A DNA stretch of 64,000 nt from Methylacidiphilum kamchatkense Kam1. Lineage in GTDB: Bacteria; Verrucomicrobiota; Verrucomicrobiia; Methylacidiphilales; Methylacidiphilaceae. Numbering within the stretch: position 1 is the stretch's first letter; the number at the start of each line of letters is the position of its first letter. Below the pieces are notes generated by a model. It did no database searches, was not told the DNA's origin, and was given only the letters and a program-made list of their open reading frames with translations. The stretch is taken from positions 1 to 64,000 of the forward strand of contig NZ_CP037899.1 of the NCBI RefSeq assembly GCF_007475525.1, given 5' to 3'. This document shows positions 18,236 to 27,386 of this stretch, one piece after another. The position numbers were made by a program, and so were the translations under genes.

Positions 18236-20977
18236 ATGCAGATCAGCTCCAAACTTATTGTGGGAACTTACGGCATAAGGAATTTTCTTCCTCCCAAACG
18301 GGTAGCCCTCGTAGGTGCTTCAGAACAACCATTTTCTGTCGGAAGGGCTTTGATGGAAAATCTGATCAAATGGGGAGGCATATTGTATCCGGTGAATCCT
18401 AATCACGCGGAAATTTTTGGGAGAAAGTCTTATCCCACCATCAAAGATGTTCCCAGTTCTATTGACCTAGCGATTATCGCAACGCCGGCTATCACTGTTC
18501 CTCAGATTATAGAAGATTGTGTGCATGCCTCTGTTAAAGGAGCAGTGATTATTTCAGCCGGTTTTAAAGAGATTGGAGAGGCAGGAAGGTTGTTAGAACA
18601 AAAGGTTGTCGAAATAGCCAGGCGAGGGGGACTTAGAATCATTGGTCCTAATTGTGTAGGAATCATGCTTCCTTCGGTTCAATTCAATGGCACATTTTTA
18701 CCTCAAATGCCTAAAGTGGGGCATATCGCTTTTTTGAGTCAGAGTGGAGCCCTAGGGGCTGCTGTATTGGATTGGAGTTTAAGTCGAGACATTGGATTTA
18801 GCGCTTTTTTTTCTTTGGGTTCTTTAGCTGATGTAGATTGGGGAGACATTCTTTTTTATCTCGCTGAAGACCATTTAACCAGGGTGATCCTTATATATAT
18901 GGAATCCATTGGGGATCCAGCATCATTTCTTTCTGCTGCCAGACAACTGAATTTCCAAAAGCCTATTTTGGTATTGAAAGCTGGAAGATCAAAGGAAGGT
19001 TCTCAAGCAGCCTTATCTCATACGGGCTCAATGACAGGTAGTGATGCCGTTTTGGATGCTGCTTTTCTCCGGACGGGTGTGCTAAGGGTGGATTCTTTTT
19101 CTGAATTTTTTTCTCTGGCCTCTTTTTTCAGCCAAAGGCCTCTGCCGTTAGGTCCAAAGCTTGCCATCTTAACAAATGCAGGAGGAGCTGGCGTTTTGGC
19201 AACCGACAAGCTTGTGCTTACTGGTGGCAAACTTGCCGAACTTTCAGAGGCTACCATTCGTAAATTAGACGCTTTTCTCCCTCCAGCATGGAGTCATGCT
19301 AATCCCGTGGACATATTGGGAGATGCTGATGTGGAACGCTATCGAAAGGCTTTAGAGATCCTTTTAGAAGAGGAAAATGCCGATGGTCTGCTCGTTATTC
19401 TTACAAAACAAGCTATGACTAAACCTAAAGAAACGGCTCAAGAAGTGGCTTTGTTAGCAAAGCATTACTCTAAGCCCCTGCTTTGCTGTTGGATGGGAGG
19501 AGAATCTGTCTCTGAAAGTAGGAGGATCCTTGAAAAAGAGGGAATACCAACTTTTGATTTTCCCGAAGAAGCCGCACAGTCTTTTTCTTTTGGTTGGCTC
19601 CATAGGAAAAATTTTTCAGCGATTTATGAAACTCCTATCCTTGTTAGTTCTTCAGAAGAGATACTTAAAGCCAAAAAAAATACGCAGGAACTGCTTTCGA
19701 AATTGAAAGAAAAAAACCTCACACTTTTAACAGAGTATCAATCCAAAGAAATCCTCCGTTTTTATGGGATTGGAGTCAATGAAACTTTCCTGGCAAAAAA
19801 CGAACAGGAAGCCGTCTCTATTGCTGAAGAAATTGGTTATCCAGTGGTTGCTAAGTTAAATTCGACAAAAATTTCTCATAAGAGCGATGTAGGAGGGGTG
19901 ATCCTAGGGATATCCGATAAAGCTTCTCTGGAAAAAGCCTTTCGAAAAATTAGGGAGAATACAATAAAACATGCTTCCGAAAGTGCCTTTGAAGGTGTAT
20001 CGATTCAAAGAATGATTTCAGAAAAAGGAATTGAACTGATCTTGGGGGGAACAACTGATCCTCAGTTTGGGCCAGTCATGCTCTTTGGATCTGGAGGTAT
20101 GTTTGTAGAAATTTATAAAGACAATGCACTTGCCCTTCCGCCTCTGACTACGGCCCTTTCTTCTATTCTTATTAACCGGACTAAAATAGCGAAAGCTTTT
20201 CATGGATTTAGGGGCATTCCGCCTGTGGATATAAGAAAACTGAATGAAACTTTGGTCCGTTTCAGTGAACTCCTCGTATATGAAACCAGAATAAAAGAGA
20301 TAGATATTAATCCACTATTAGTCTACGGCTCTATGGTGATAGCTCTGGATGCAAGGATTGTTCCTCATTCATTCACAATCGATGAGAGCACTATTCGTCC
20401 TCCTGCAATTCGGCCTTATCCTTTAGAGTATATATGGAAGGAGAGGCTTTTGGATGGCACGAGCGTTTTGATTAGACCAATTAGACCGGAAGATGAACCA
20501 TTGATGATCGAATTTCATAAAGGCCTTTCTCAAGAATCAGTATATTACCGTTATTTTCAAAATCTATCCTTTGAAGAAAGAGTCGATCATTTGAGATTAT
20601 CTCGAATATGTTTTTCAGATTATAACATCGAGATTGTGCTTGTTGCTCAGATCCTTGTAGCAGACCAGCCTCGAGAAATCATTGGTGTAGGAAGACTTGG
20701 AAAATACCATGGATTTGAAGGAGCTGAATTTGCCATTATCATCCAGGATCAATGGCAGCATAAAGGACTTGGAACCCTCCTTTTACGCAAGCTTAAAGAA
20801 ATTGGTCTAAAAGAAAAGCTTGCGTGGATCATTGGCAGAATGTTGCCACTGAATGAATCGATGAAAAAAATTGCTGATAAAGAAGGTTTTGTTGTGTATT
20901 TTGATGAATCCTCTCAAGAATATATTGCGGAGTTGGATTTACGCAAAATGGATTCCCGAACCGGGGCAAATGAATAA
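18236..20977 (+). CDS. ADP-forming acyl-CoA synthetase fused to GNAT acetyltransferase (Pat-like)
   Basis: The 913-residue protein has a CoA-binding domain (PPKRVALVGASEQPFSVGRA near 20), a succinyl-CoA ligase-like core (GPNCVGIMLP, FLSQSGALGAAVLDW), an ATP-grasp domain (YPVVAKLNSTKISHKSDVGG near 540) and a C-terminal GNAT domain from about 735 (VLIRPIRPEDEPLM). This is the layout of the protein acetyltransferase Pat, in which the synthetase part senses acyl-CoA; ADP-forming acetyl-CoA synthetases without GNAT are the alternative. It begins 20 bases after ppsA, so both may be cotranscribed. Confidence 0.88.
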   Translation: MQISSKLIVGTYGIRNFLPPKRVALVGASEQPFSVGRALMENLIKWGGILYPVNPNHAEIFGRKSYPTIKDVPSSIDLAIIATPAITVPQIIEDCVHASVKGAVIISAGFKEIGEAGRLLEQKVVEIARRGGLRIIGPNCVGIMLPSVQFNGTFLPQMPKVGHIAFLSQSGALGAAVLDWSLSRDIGFSAFFSLGSLADVDWGDILFYLAEDHLTRVILIYMESIGDPASFLSAARQLNFQKPILVLKAGRSKEGSQAALSHTGSMTGSDAVLDAAFLRTGVLRVDSFSEFFSLASFFSQRPLPLGPKLAILTNAGGAGVLATDKLVLTGGKLAELSEATIRKLDAFLPPAWSHANPVDILGDADVERYRKALEILLEEENADGLLVILTKQAMTKPKETAQEVALLAKHYSKPLLCCWMGGESVSESRRILEKEGIPTFDFPEEAAQSFSFGWLHRKNFSAIYETPILVSSSEEILKAKKNTQELLSKLKEKNLTLLTEYQSKEILRFYGIGVNETFLAKNEQEAVSIAEEIGYPVVAKLNSTKISHKSDVGGVILGISDKASLEKAFRKIRENTIKHASESAFEGVSIQRMISEKGIELILGGTTDPQFGPVMLFGSGGMFVEIYKDNALALPPLTTALSSILINRTKIAKAFHGFRGIPPVDIRKLNETLVRFSELLVYETRIKEIDINPLLVYGSMVIALDARIVPHSFTIDESTIRPPAIRPYPLEYIWKERLLDGTSVLIRPIRPEDEPLMIEFHKGLSQESVYYRYFQNLSFEERVDHLRLSRICFSDYNIEIVLVAQILVADQPREIIGVGRLGKYHGFEGAEFAIIIQDQWQHKGLGTLLLRKLKEIGLKEKLAWIIGRMLPLNESMKKIADKEGFVVYFDESSQEYIAELDLRKMDSRTGANE

Positions 20978-20981
20978 ACTC

Positions 20982-21053
20982 TGCGCGGTACAGGGATTGA
21001 ACCTGTGACCTCTCGCGTGTGAAGCGAGCGCTCTACCACTAAGCTAACCGCGC
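20982..21053 (-). tRNA. tRNA-Val (CAC)
   Basis: A 72-base tRNA read on the minus strand. Acceptor arms GCGCGGT and ACCGCGC pair perfectly, discriminator A, no encoded CCA. The anticodon stem CTCGC/GCGAG holds loop TTCACAC with anticodon CAC (plus-strand 21019-21021). The T arm has GGTTCAATCC. It lies just past the end of the acyl-CoA synthetase gene on the other strand. Confidence 0.95.
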
Positions 21054-21078
21054 CATTCTGAAGGAATACTTTCAATGT

Positions 21079-21107
21079 ACTTTATTAAAAGCCTAAACAT
21101 CTTTCAA
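21079..21107 (-). promoter_or_regulatory. Possible promoter of tRNA-Val
   Basis: On the minus strand TTGAAA (21107-21102) and TAAAGT (21084-21079) are spaced by 17 bases and sit about 25 bases before the tRNA. The -35 is a good match and the -10 a weak one. Confidence 0.35.
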
Positions 21108-21211
21108 AGAAAATGTCTTTGTTCTTTATTTCTCCTTTAGTTGTTTTAAGAAAAATCTTTTTGATTTCTCTTTTCAACCTATTGAACTTGATGGAAAATA
21201 CCTAAGAAGAT

Positions 21212-22090
21212 ATGTCTAAAAGAAGCCTTGGTAAAGGTTTGAGTGACTTAATCAATACAAAATCACTTTTTTCATCGGTTCCGAGCGAAGAGCTGGGAGA
21301 AAAAATTAGTTTGATCAAGGTAGATAGCATTTCTCCTAATCCGTATCAACCTAGAAAAGTGATTCGTGAAGAAGAACTGGTAGAACTAACCGAGTCGATT
21401 AAAGAAAAGGGATTACTGCAGCCTGTAATTGTCAGGCAACAAAGTGAAAATCAATTCGAGTTGATTGCAGGAGAGAGAAGATGGAGATCAGCCATACGCG
21501 CTGGACTGGAAACTATTCCTGCGATTATCCGGACAGCCTCGGACAGAGATCTCATAGAGATTGCTTTAATGGAGAACTTGCAACGGAGCGATCTGAATCC
21601 AATCGAAGAGGCTAGAGGCTATGCCCTTATGATCGAAAAATTTGGGCTGACCCAAGAGGTAGTAGCACAGAGGCTTGGGAAAAATCGGGCGACTGTCGCT
21701 AACTCTTTGCGATTGTTGACTTTGTCCCAGCCTGTTCAGGATCTTATTGAAAAAGGCAGTTTAAGTCAGGGACATGGTAAAGTGTTGCTTGGTCTTGCAG
21801 ATAAAGAAATGCAAGAAAAAGTGGCTCAAAAAATAGTCAAGGAAGGATGGTCGGTCAGAAAAACCGAAGAATTTGTAGGAAATTATAACGAAAAGAAAAA
21901 AAAATCATTAGAAGTTCAAAAAGAAAGAGAATCAGATTTCTTGTTCTCAAACATCGAAAAAGAGCTCTGTGTAAAATTCGGTTCTCCAGTCAAAATAAAA
22001 GGGGATAAAAATTCGGGGAAAATAGAAATTACCTTTCGGTCTATTCAGGATCTTCATCGCGTTCTTGGCTTTTTGGGAATATCTTTCTAA
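21212..22090 (+). CDS. parB: Chromosome-partitioning protein ParB
   Basis: CTP-dependent DNA clamp that loads at parS sites near the origin for chromosome segregation. The 292 residues show the N-terminal CTP-binding fold with LIAGERRWRSA, the ENLQRSDLNPIEEARGY segment, and a helix-turn-helix around VAQRLGKNRATVANSLRLL. The C-terminal dimer domain is present. Position about 21 kb from the origin suits the role, but parA is not adjacent and I found no full parS palindrome in the window. Its last 50 bases overlap the convergent CAP-domain gene. Confidence 0.95.
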   Translation: MSKRSLGKGLSDLINTKSLFSSVPSEELGEKISLIKVDSISPNPYQPRKVIREEELVELTESIKEKGLLQPVIVRQQSENQFELIAGERRWRSAIRAGLETIPAIIRTASDRDLIEIALMENLQRSDLNPIEEARGYALMIEKFGLTQEVVAQRLGKNRATVANSLRLLTLSQPVQDLIEKGSLSQGHGKVLLGLADKEMQEKVAQKIVKEGWSVRKTEEFVGNYNEKKKKSLEVQKERESDFLFSNIEKELCVKFGSPVKIKGDKNSGKIEITFRSIQDLHRVLGFLGISF

Positions 22091-22643
22091 GAAAATGAGG
22101 TAATGAGGATGGCGAATTTCCATTCATTTGTTTGATTGCAGCTCCATTAAATACTACATATCCCTCATTATCTGCAAACGCTGCTCCAATTCCGGCTATC
22201 TGAATGCTTTCATCCAGTAGGTTTTTCCGATGCCCAGGACTTTTTTTCCATGCTTCAACGGTTTCTTCTGGATCCGCTCCCGCTGTTGAATAATGCAGAT
22301 TTTCATTGATTAGACTCCATCCTTCCCTTTGGGTTATTTCTTTTAAGGAGTTTAAGGACCGATGGACAAGTTTTCTTTGTTGTGCAATATGTTCAGCCCA
22401 TTGTTGACTGATTCCATTGAGTTCCGGACTTAAGCGTAGTGCAGAGAGATGTTGGTCTTTTCGGAAGCGATTAATAAGAAAAAGAGTTTTCTCTCTAAAT
22501 TCTGTGAGAGAGAAGGGTGGAGCCTCTTTGCTGGTTGGAAGCGAATTTTCCAAAGCAAATGCAGAGGGAAAAAAAATTAAAATTAAAGAGAATATCTGGA
22601 ATCTTTGCCTTAAGAAAGCTATTTTCTTTTGTTGGAAGTTCAT
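22041..22643 (-). CDS. Secreted CAP-domain (SCP/PR1, YkwD-like) protein
   Basis: A 200-residue exported protein with a hydrophobic signal segment at about residues 14-30, ending near FALEN. The CAP core is recognisable: INRFRKDQHLSALRLSPEL, the His in KLVHRS, the Glu in LINENLHYS, and the WKKSPGHRKNLLD box with its second His. Bacterial members are secreted or periplasmic proteins of mostly unknown role. The 3' end overlaps parB by 50 bases on the opposite strand. Confidence 0.85.
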   Translation of the reverse strand: MNFQQKKIAFLRQRFQIFSLILIFFPSAFALENSLPTSKEAPPFSLTEFREKTLFLINRFRKDQHLSALRLSPELNGISQQWAEHIAQQRKLVHRSLNSLKEITQREGWSLINENLHYSTAGADPEETVEAWKKSPGHRKNLLDESIQIAGIGAAFADNEGYVVFNGAAIKQMNGNSPSSLPHFLRKIFPKSQERDEDPE

Positions 22644-22708
22644 AATTAGTAAGGAAAGATAATATACAAAGACAACTCAATAATTTGAATCCTTAATAGG
22701 GATAGAGA

Positions 22709-24511
22709 ATGGGAAGGAAAATTCACATTTTGGCCGAAGAAGTCTCGAATCAGATAGCTGCAGGGGAGATTATTGAAAGGCCAGCTTCAGTCCTTAAGGA
22801 ATTGATTGAAAATTCTATTGATGCTGGAGCCACCCAAATCGATGTTGAAACCAGATCTGGAGGAATATCGTGGATAAAGGTAAAGGATGATGGCTGTGGG
22901 ATGAGTAGGGAAGATGCTTTTCTTTGTCTGGAAAGACATGCAACAAGTAAGATTGTCTCCTTGAGTGATTTTTCTAGACTTACTACTTATGGTTTCCGAG
23001 GAGAAGCCATTCCAGCCATTGCATCAGTGACTAAATTTAGTCTGGCTACCCAGGAAAAAGGAACTTCTAAAGGAATCGTTATTGAAGTCCATGGTGGAAA
23101 AATAGTTCAAGTCAATGAAACAGGTGGATTGGAGGGAACAACAATAGCTGTCAGCTCTCTTTTTTTCAATGTTCCAGCAAGACTTAAATTTTTGAAATCT
23201 CCAAGGACCGAACTACTACATCTTCAAAAGCAGCTTATTTTTTCTGCTCTATCTCATCCCGAAATAGGAATTCGATATGATCATAGTCCAGGGGGCAAAG
23301 GACGTTGGGAAAAAGGCGAAGATTTTTGGAAAAGAATTTATTCTGTTTTTGGAGAAACATGGGCAAAAGAACTTTTATGGATTGAAAAAGAAGGGGAGGG
23401 ATTCAGAATATATGGGGCCATAAGCAAACCTGGGGTAGGAAGACCTTCCAGGGAAGACATGTTCTTTTTTGTCAACAAACGGCCAGTGGAATCAAAGAGT
23501 TTCTCATTAGGAGTCATCGATGCCTACCGAAATTCCCTAATGAAAGGGCTCTATCCTCTTTGTGTTCTTTTTGCCGAAGTCAGCCCTGATGAGATTGATG
23601 TGAATGTGCATCCAACAAAAAAAGAAGTTCGTTTTAAAAGAGAATATGCTTTTAGAAAGTTTGTAAGCCAAGTGTTATTAGATGGATTGAAATTTCAAGG
23701 GATATCGGTACCTTCTTCTTTTTGTTTTGAGAAAAAAGAGCAAAATCTTCCAACTCTTCTAACTACAGATAGTACGCCTATTGGAGAAAGTTGCCTGAGC
23801 TCTGTCAATGAATCTTTATCTGAAGAAGATCTGTTTACAAATCACACCTCTTCTCTTCCCAAAGAAACTCATGAAACTAAGCTGCCAAACAATCCTTTTG
23901 AATACAAAATTGTAGGCCTTTTTTCCTCCCTTTACATTGCTGTTGAAATCAAAGAGGGGATTTTATTGATTGATCAACACGCCGCTCATGAAAGGGTATT
24001 ATTTGAGAAAATGATAGAGCAGTTTCATGCCTCTCAAAAACAGGCACAAAAGCTTTTGACTCCGATTCTTATCACCCTTTCTGCCACGGAAGCTGAAATT
24101 CTTTCAAACTCTTTGAACATTTTTGAAGATCTTGGCTTTGAAATACGCTCCCTTGGCATTTCTTCTTTTCTATTGGAGTCTGTTCCAAGTGGAATTAAAA
24201 GAACTGATTACGAAATGTTTTTGCGAGAAGTTCTCTTGGAACTTGTTGAGTTGGAAAGGCACAAAAAAACTGCCCGACTCTACTGGCAAAGAGATATTGC
24301 TTTATCGGTTTGTAAAAAAGCAGTCAAATCTGGGGATTTGCTTACTAGGGAAGAACAAGAAAAACTTGTTAGGGACCTTTTCTTTTGCAAATTCCCGCAT
24401 ACTTGCCCTCATGGGAGACCCACATGGATAAAGATTGGATTTAAAGAGCTTGAAAAACAATTTGGTAGAACAGGAGTACAAGGTTGTGAAATGAAAGGAA
24501 AAATTCTTTAA
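22709..24511 (+). CDS. mutL: DNA mismatch repair protein MutL
   Basis: Links MutS recognition to strand incision. The 600 residues carry the GHKL ATPase motifs ELIENSIDAGATQI, DDGCGM and TYGFRGEAIPAI at the N-terminus. The C-terminal domain has the metal-binding endonuclease motif DQHAAHERVLFEK and CPHGRPT, so this MutL should nick DNA itself and would not need MutH. That is known of MutL proteins in dam-less bacteria; activity here is inference. Confidence 0.96.
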   Translation: MGRKIHILAEEVSNQIAAGEIIERPASVLKELIENSIDAGATQIDVETRSGGISWIKVKDDGCGMSREDAFLCLERHATSKIVSLSDFSRLTTYGFRGEAIPAIASVTKFSLATQEKGTSKGIVIEVHGGKIVQVNETGGLEGTTIAVSSLFFNVPARLKFLKSPRTELLHLQKQLIFSALSHPEIGIRYDHSPGGKGRWEKGEDFWKRIYSVFGETWAKELLWIEKEGEGFRIYGAISKPGVGRPSREDMFFFVNKRPVESKSFSLGVIDAYRNSLMKGLYPLCVLFAEVSPDEIDVNVHPTKKEVRFKREYAFRKFVSQVLLDGLKFQGISVPSSFCFEKKEQNLPTLLTTDSTPIGESCLSSVNESLSEEDLFTNHTSSLPKETHETKLPNNPFEYKIVGLFSSLYIAVEIKEGILLIDQHAAHERVLFEKMIEQFHASQKQAQKLLTPILITLSATEAEILSNSLNIFEDLGFEIRSLGISSFLLESVPSGIKRTDYEMFLREVLLELVELERHKKTARLYWQRDIALSVCKKAVKSGDLLTREEQEKLVRDLFFCKFPHTCPHGRPTWIKIGFKELEKQFGRTGVQGCEMKGKIL

Positions 24512-24520
24512 AGGTCGGGT

Positions 24521-25621
24521 TCAAACATTGAAGCGAAATTCAACAATTTCTCCATCAGCAATAACGTAATCTTTCCCTTCTATCCTTAGTTTTCCTGCTT
24601 CTTTTGCCTTAGCAAAGGACCCGAAGAAAACAAAATCTTCGAATCGAAGACATTCGGCTGCAATAAAACCTCTTTCAAAATCCGAATGAATGACGCCAGC
24701 TGCTTTGGGAGCTGTATCGCCGGCATGGATGGTCCATGCGCGGGTTTCTTTCGGCCCAGTTGTAAAAAACGTTCGCAGTCCTAATAGCTTATAAACCTTT
24801 TGAACGAGTTGGTCACAACCAGAATCCTTTAGACCAAGTGATTGCAAGTATTCTCTTTTTTCTTCTGAATCAAGATCATTTAAATCAGATTCTAGTTGTG
24901 CCGAAAGAATGACATAGTCATAAAAAGGATGTGTTTTTATATAATCAATGACTTTATGAACGAGGGGGTTTTTTTCACCAAGACTAAGCTCATTTTCATC
25001 GACATTGCAAACAAGAAGAATAGGTTTTGTTGTTAACAAAGAAAGCCGTTTGAGTTGGTTCATTTCTTGCGGATCAAGATTTAAGGAAAAAAGAGGGATT
25101 CCTTTACCCAAGAAATGGGATGCTTTTTCTAATAGAGAAGGATCGACCAGGTTTTTGCCTTTTGCAGACGCACTCTTTTTGACTTTCTCGAACTGTTTTT
25201 CTATGGTGGAATAATCAGCTAAAGACAATTCGGTCAGAAGGATGTCTAGATCCTTCACGGGATCGACTCTACCAGTAATATGATGCACTTCTGTTCCCTC
25301 AAAACAACGGAGAATCAAAAGAATGGCATCCACTTCCCGGATGTGACCTAAAAATTGATTACCTAACCCTTCTCCTTGGCTTGCCCCTTTTACTAATCCA
25401 GCAATGTCGACAATTTCAATCGCTGCGGGAATAGTTTTTATTGATTTTGAAATTTTTGCTAGCTCCTCAAGTCTTTTGTCCGCTACCGCAATAATGCCGA
25501 TGTTTGGATCGATCGTGCAGAATGGATAATTAGCAGCCTCGGCTTTTTTGCTTTTTGTCAAGGCGTTAAAAAGAGTGCTTTTCCCTACGTTTGGTAGTCC
25601 AACTAATCCAGCTTTTAACAT
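24521..25621 (-). CDS. ychF: Redox-regulated ATPase YchF (Obg family)
   Basis: Ribosome-associated P-loop ATPase of translation and stress control. The 366-residue length is standard. Motifs: GLPNVGKSTLFN, NYPFCTIDPNIG, DIAGLVKGASQGEGLGNQFL, and NVDE in place of the GTP-specific NKxD, the hallmark that makes YchF prefer ATP. The C-terminal TGS domain ends with DYVIADGEIVEFRFNV. The 3' end is nearly abutting convergent mutL (9 bases). Confidence 0.97.
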   Translation of the reverse strand: MLKAGLVGLPNVGKSTLFNALTKSKKAEAANYPFCTIDPNIGIIAVADKRLEELAKISKSIKTIPAAIEIVDIAGLVKGASQGEGLGNQFLGHIREVDAILLILRCFEGTEVHHITGRVDPVKDLDILLTELSLADYSTIEKQFEKVKKSASAKGKNLVDPSLLEKASHFLGKGIPLFSLNLDPQEMNQLKRLSLLTTKPILLVCNVDENELSLGEKNPLVHKVIDYIKTHPFYDYVILSAQLESDLNDLDSEEKREYLQSLGLKDSGCDQLVQKVYKLLGLRTFFTTGPKETRAWTIHAGDTAPKAAGVIHSDFERGFIAAECLRFEDFVFFGSFAKAKEAGKLRIEGKDYVIADGEIVEFRFNV

Positions 25622-25647
25622 GGCAATGAAATTAACATAGAAGCTTT

Positions 25648-25676
25648 AGCACTTCTACGGAACTGGTAGAAGTGCT
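25648..25676. promoter_or_regulatory. Strong 11-bp hairpin between ychF and the NusG paralogue
   Basis: Perfect inverted repeat AGCACTTCTAC and GTAGAAGTGCT separated by the 7-base loop GGAACTG. It stands about 27 bases upstream of ychF (minus strand) and about 90 bases upstream of the NusG-like gene. A T8 run follows some 15 bases after the stem, too far for a classical intrinsic terminator. It may be an operator, or a leader hairpin of either gene. Confidence 0.5.
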
Positions 25677-25768
25677 GCTCTGGTAAGATAATGTTTTTTT
25701 TCCCTCGCGTTTTATTAAAATATAAATGAATTGTTTTCAATAGCATAGCCTAACTTTTCGGGAGAATC

Positions 25769-26320
25769 ATGGAAAAGCAATGGACGAATGAATCTTTATG
25801 GTATTGTCTTTCTGTTCACCCTAAAAAAGAAAAATTTGCTATAGAAAATTTAAAAAAGGAAAATATTGAAGTTTTTTTCCCTCAGATTCTTTACAAAAAA
25901 ATTAGAAGCAAAAAATCCTCTTTAGTTTTGGAACCTCTTTTCCCTGGGTATCTCTTTGCAAAATTTAACCTTTTATCCAAGCTAATTTTCGTTCGTTCTG
26001 CCAAAGGAGTAAGGAGCGTTGTCCATTTCGGATCCACCTATCCTGTTGTACCGGACTGTTTTATTACAGAATTAAAAACAATGTTTGGCGAGAATGGAAT
26101 TAAAATGGTTCAAGAAAAAGTCAATATTGGATCGAAGATCAATATTGCTGAAGGACCTTTTAAAGGGTTTTCATGCATTGTCTTGGGTTTTGTCCCGGCT
26201 AGAGAACGGATTAAAGTGCTATTGGAATGGTTGGGTAGAACAGTTCAAACCGAAATAAGATACGATGATATAGGGGTTAAGGATTCGGAAATTTTCAGAA
26301 AGAATTTAGAATTGGACTAA
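25769..26320 (+). CDS. NusG-family transcription antiterminator (specialised paralogue)
   Basis: A 183-residue NusG/RfaH/UpxY-type protein. The NGN domain is seen in WYCLSVHPKKEKFAIENL and PLFPGYLFAKF (about 10-75); a C-terminal KOW-like domain carries IAEGPFKGFSCIV (about 128-140). Housekeeping NusG is normally beside secE and rplK; here the gene instead precedes nucleotide-sugar genes and lptD, which suggests a paralogue dedicated to a long surface-polysaccharide transcript. Whether a separate nusG exists cannot be seen in this window. Confidence 0.85.
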   Translation: MEKQWTNESLWYCLSVHPKKEKFAIENLKKENIEVFFPQILYKKIRSKKSSLVLEPLFPGYLFAKFNLLSKLIFVRSAKGVRSVVHFGSTYPVVPDCFITELKTMFGENGIKMVQEKVNIGSKINIAEGPFKGFSCIVLGFVPARERIKVLLEWLGRTVQTEIRYDDIGVKDSEIFRKNLELD

Positions 26321-26465
26321 CACTGAATAACTTTCTTATCCTGCTTGAGAAAAGGGAGGAAAGGAACGGGGGGTGGATGGAATCCTAAGTCTTCAAGTTA
26401 TATTTCATCCTTAAGAGCCCACAATCGTTCTTGAACGCAAAATAAGGATTTCATACAAAATTATC

Positions 26466-27370
26466 ATGATAGTCTTGTTTGGATCGAGCGGGTATGTGGG
26501 CAGTTTTTATAAAAAGATGCTTCAGTCCAAAGGATTGGATTTTATTGCTCCAACCCACAAAGAAGTAGATCTGACGGACGAAAAACAACTCACTGCGTTC
26601 CTCGATAAAATTGAAGCCGATTTCATTATCAATGCTGTAGGGTATACGGGCAAACCGAATGTAGATGCATGCGAAGAAAACAAAGTTGACTGTCTTTTAG
26701 GCAATGTCATTATTCCTGGCATTCTTGCCAAGGTATGCACGAAAAAAGGAATTGTATTTGGTCAGGTCTCGTCAGGTTGTGTCTATCAGGGGGATAAGGG
26801 CATTGGACCAGATGGCCAGCGAATAGGATTTCAGGAGGAAGATCCACCAAATTTCTCTTTTAGGGCTTCTCCCTGCAGTTTCTATAGTGGCTGTAAGGCT
26901 CTTGCTGAGGAGCTTTTAGTTGGTACCTCTTGTTATATTTGGAGATTGCGTATGCCATTTCACTGGCAGGATCATCCCAAAAATTATCTTTCTAAGCTTT
27001 TGTTTTATTCCCGTTTATTGGATGCTCGGAACTCTCTTTCTGAAATCGAAGAGTTTGTAAGAGCTTCATTTGAATGTTGGGAAAAGAGACTACCCTTTGG
27101 CATCTATCACATCACCAATACAGGATCGATAACCACCAGAGAGATCGTTGAAAAAATCCTTGCTTCTCCATTAGGTAAAAAGCTCAGAAACAAAGGGAAG
27201 CAATTTCTTTTTTTGAGAACGAAAAAGAATTTTTAAAGCATGTCAAAGCTCCAAGATCAAACTGTGTGCTTGATAATTCGAAGCTACTAAGTTGTGGGAT
27301 ACAAATCAGGAACATCGAAGAAGCTTTGGAAGAAGATCTTTTGAAATGGCAAGAAAGCTCCTGCCAATAA
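26466..27370 (+). CDS. RmlD/NRS-ER-like nucleotide-sugar reductase (one frame break)
   Basis: Short-chain dehydrogenase fold resembling dTDP-4-dehydrorhamnose reductase and the plant NRS/ER enzymes. Visible are the NAD(P) loop LFGSSGYVGSFYKK, NAVGYTGKPNVDACE, SSGCVYQG, the YxxxK catalytic pair in FYSGCKALAEE, and TNTGSITTREIV. The frame is lost near GGG at 27195-27197; adding one G gives NKGEAISFFENEKEFLKHV and an end SNCVLDNSKLLSCG, a 301-residue protein of normal length. Likely substrate is a dTDP- or UDP-4-keto sugar for a surface glycan. Confidence 0.78.
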
Positions 27371-27386
27371 AAGTTGAGAGGTCAAT

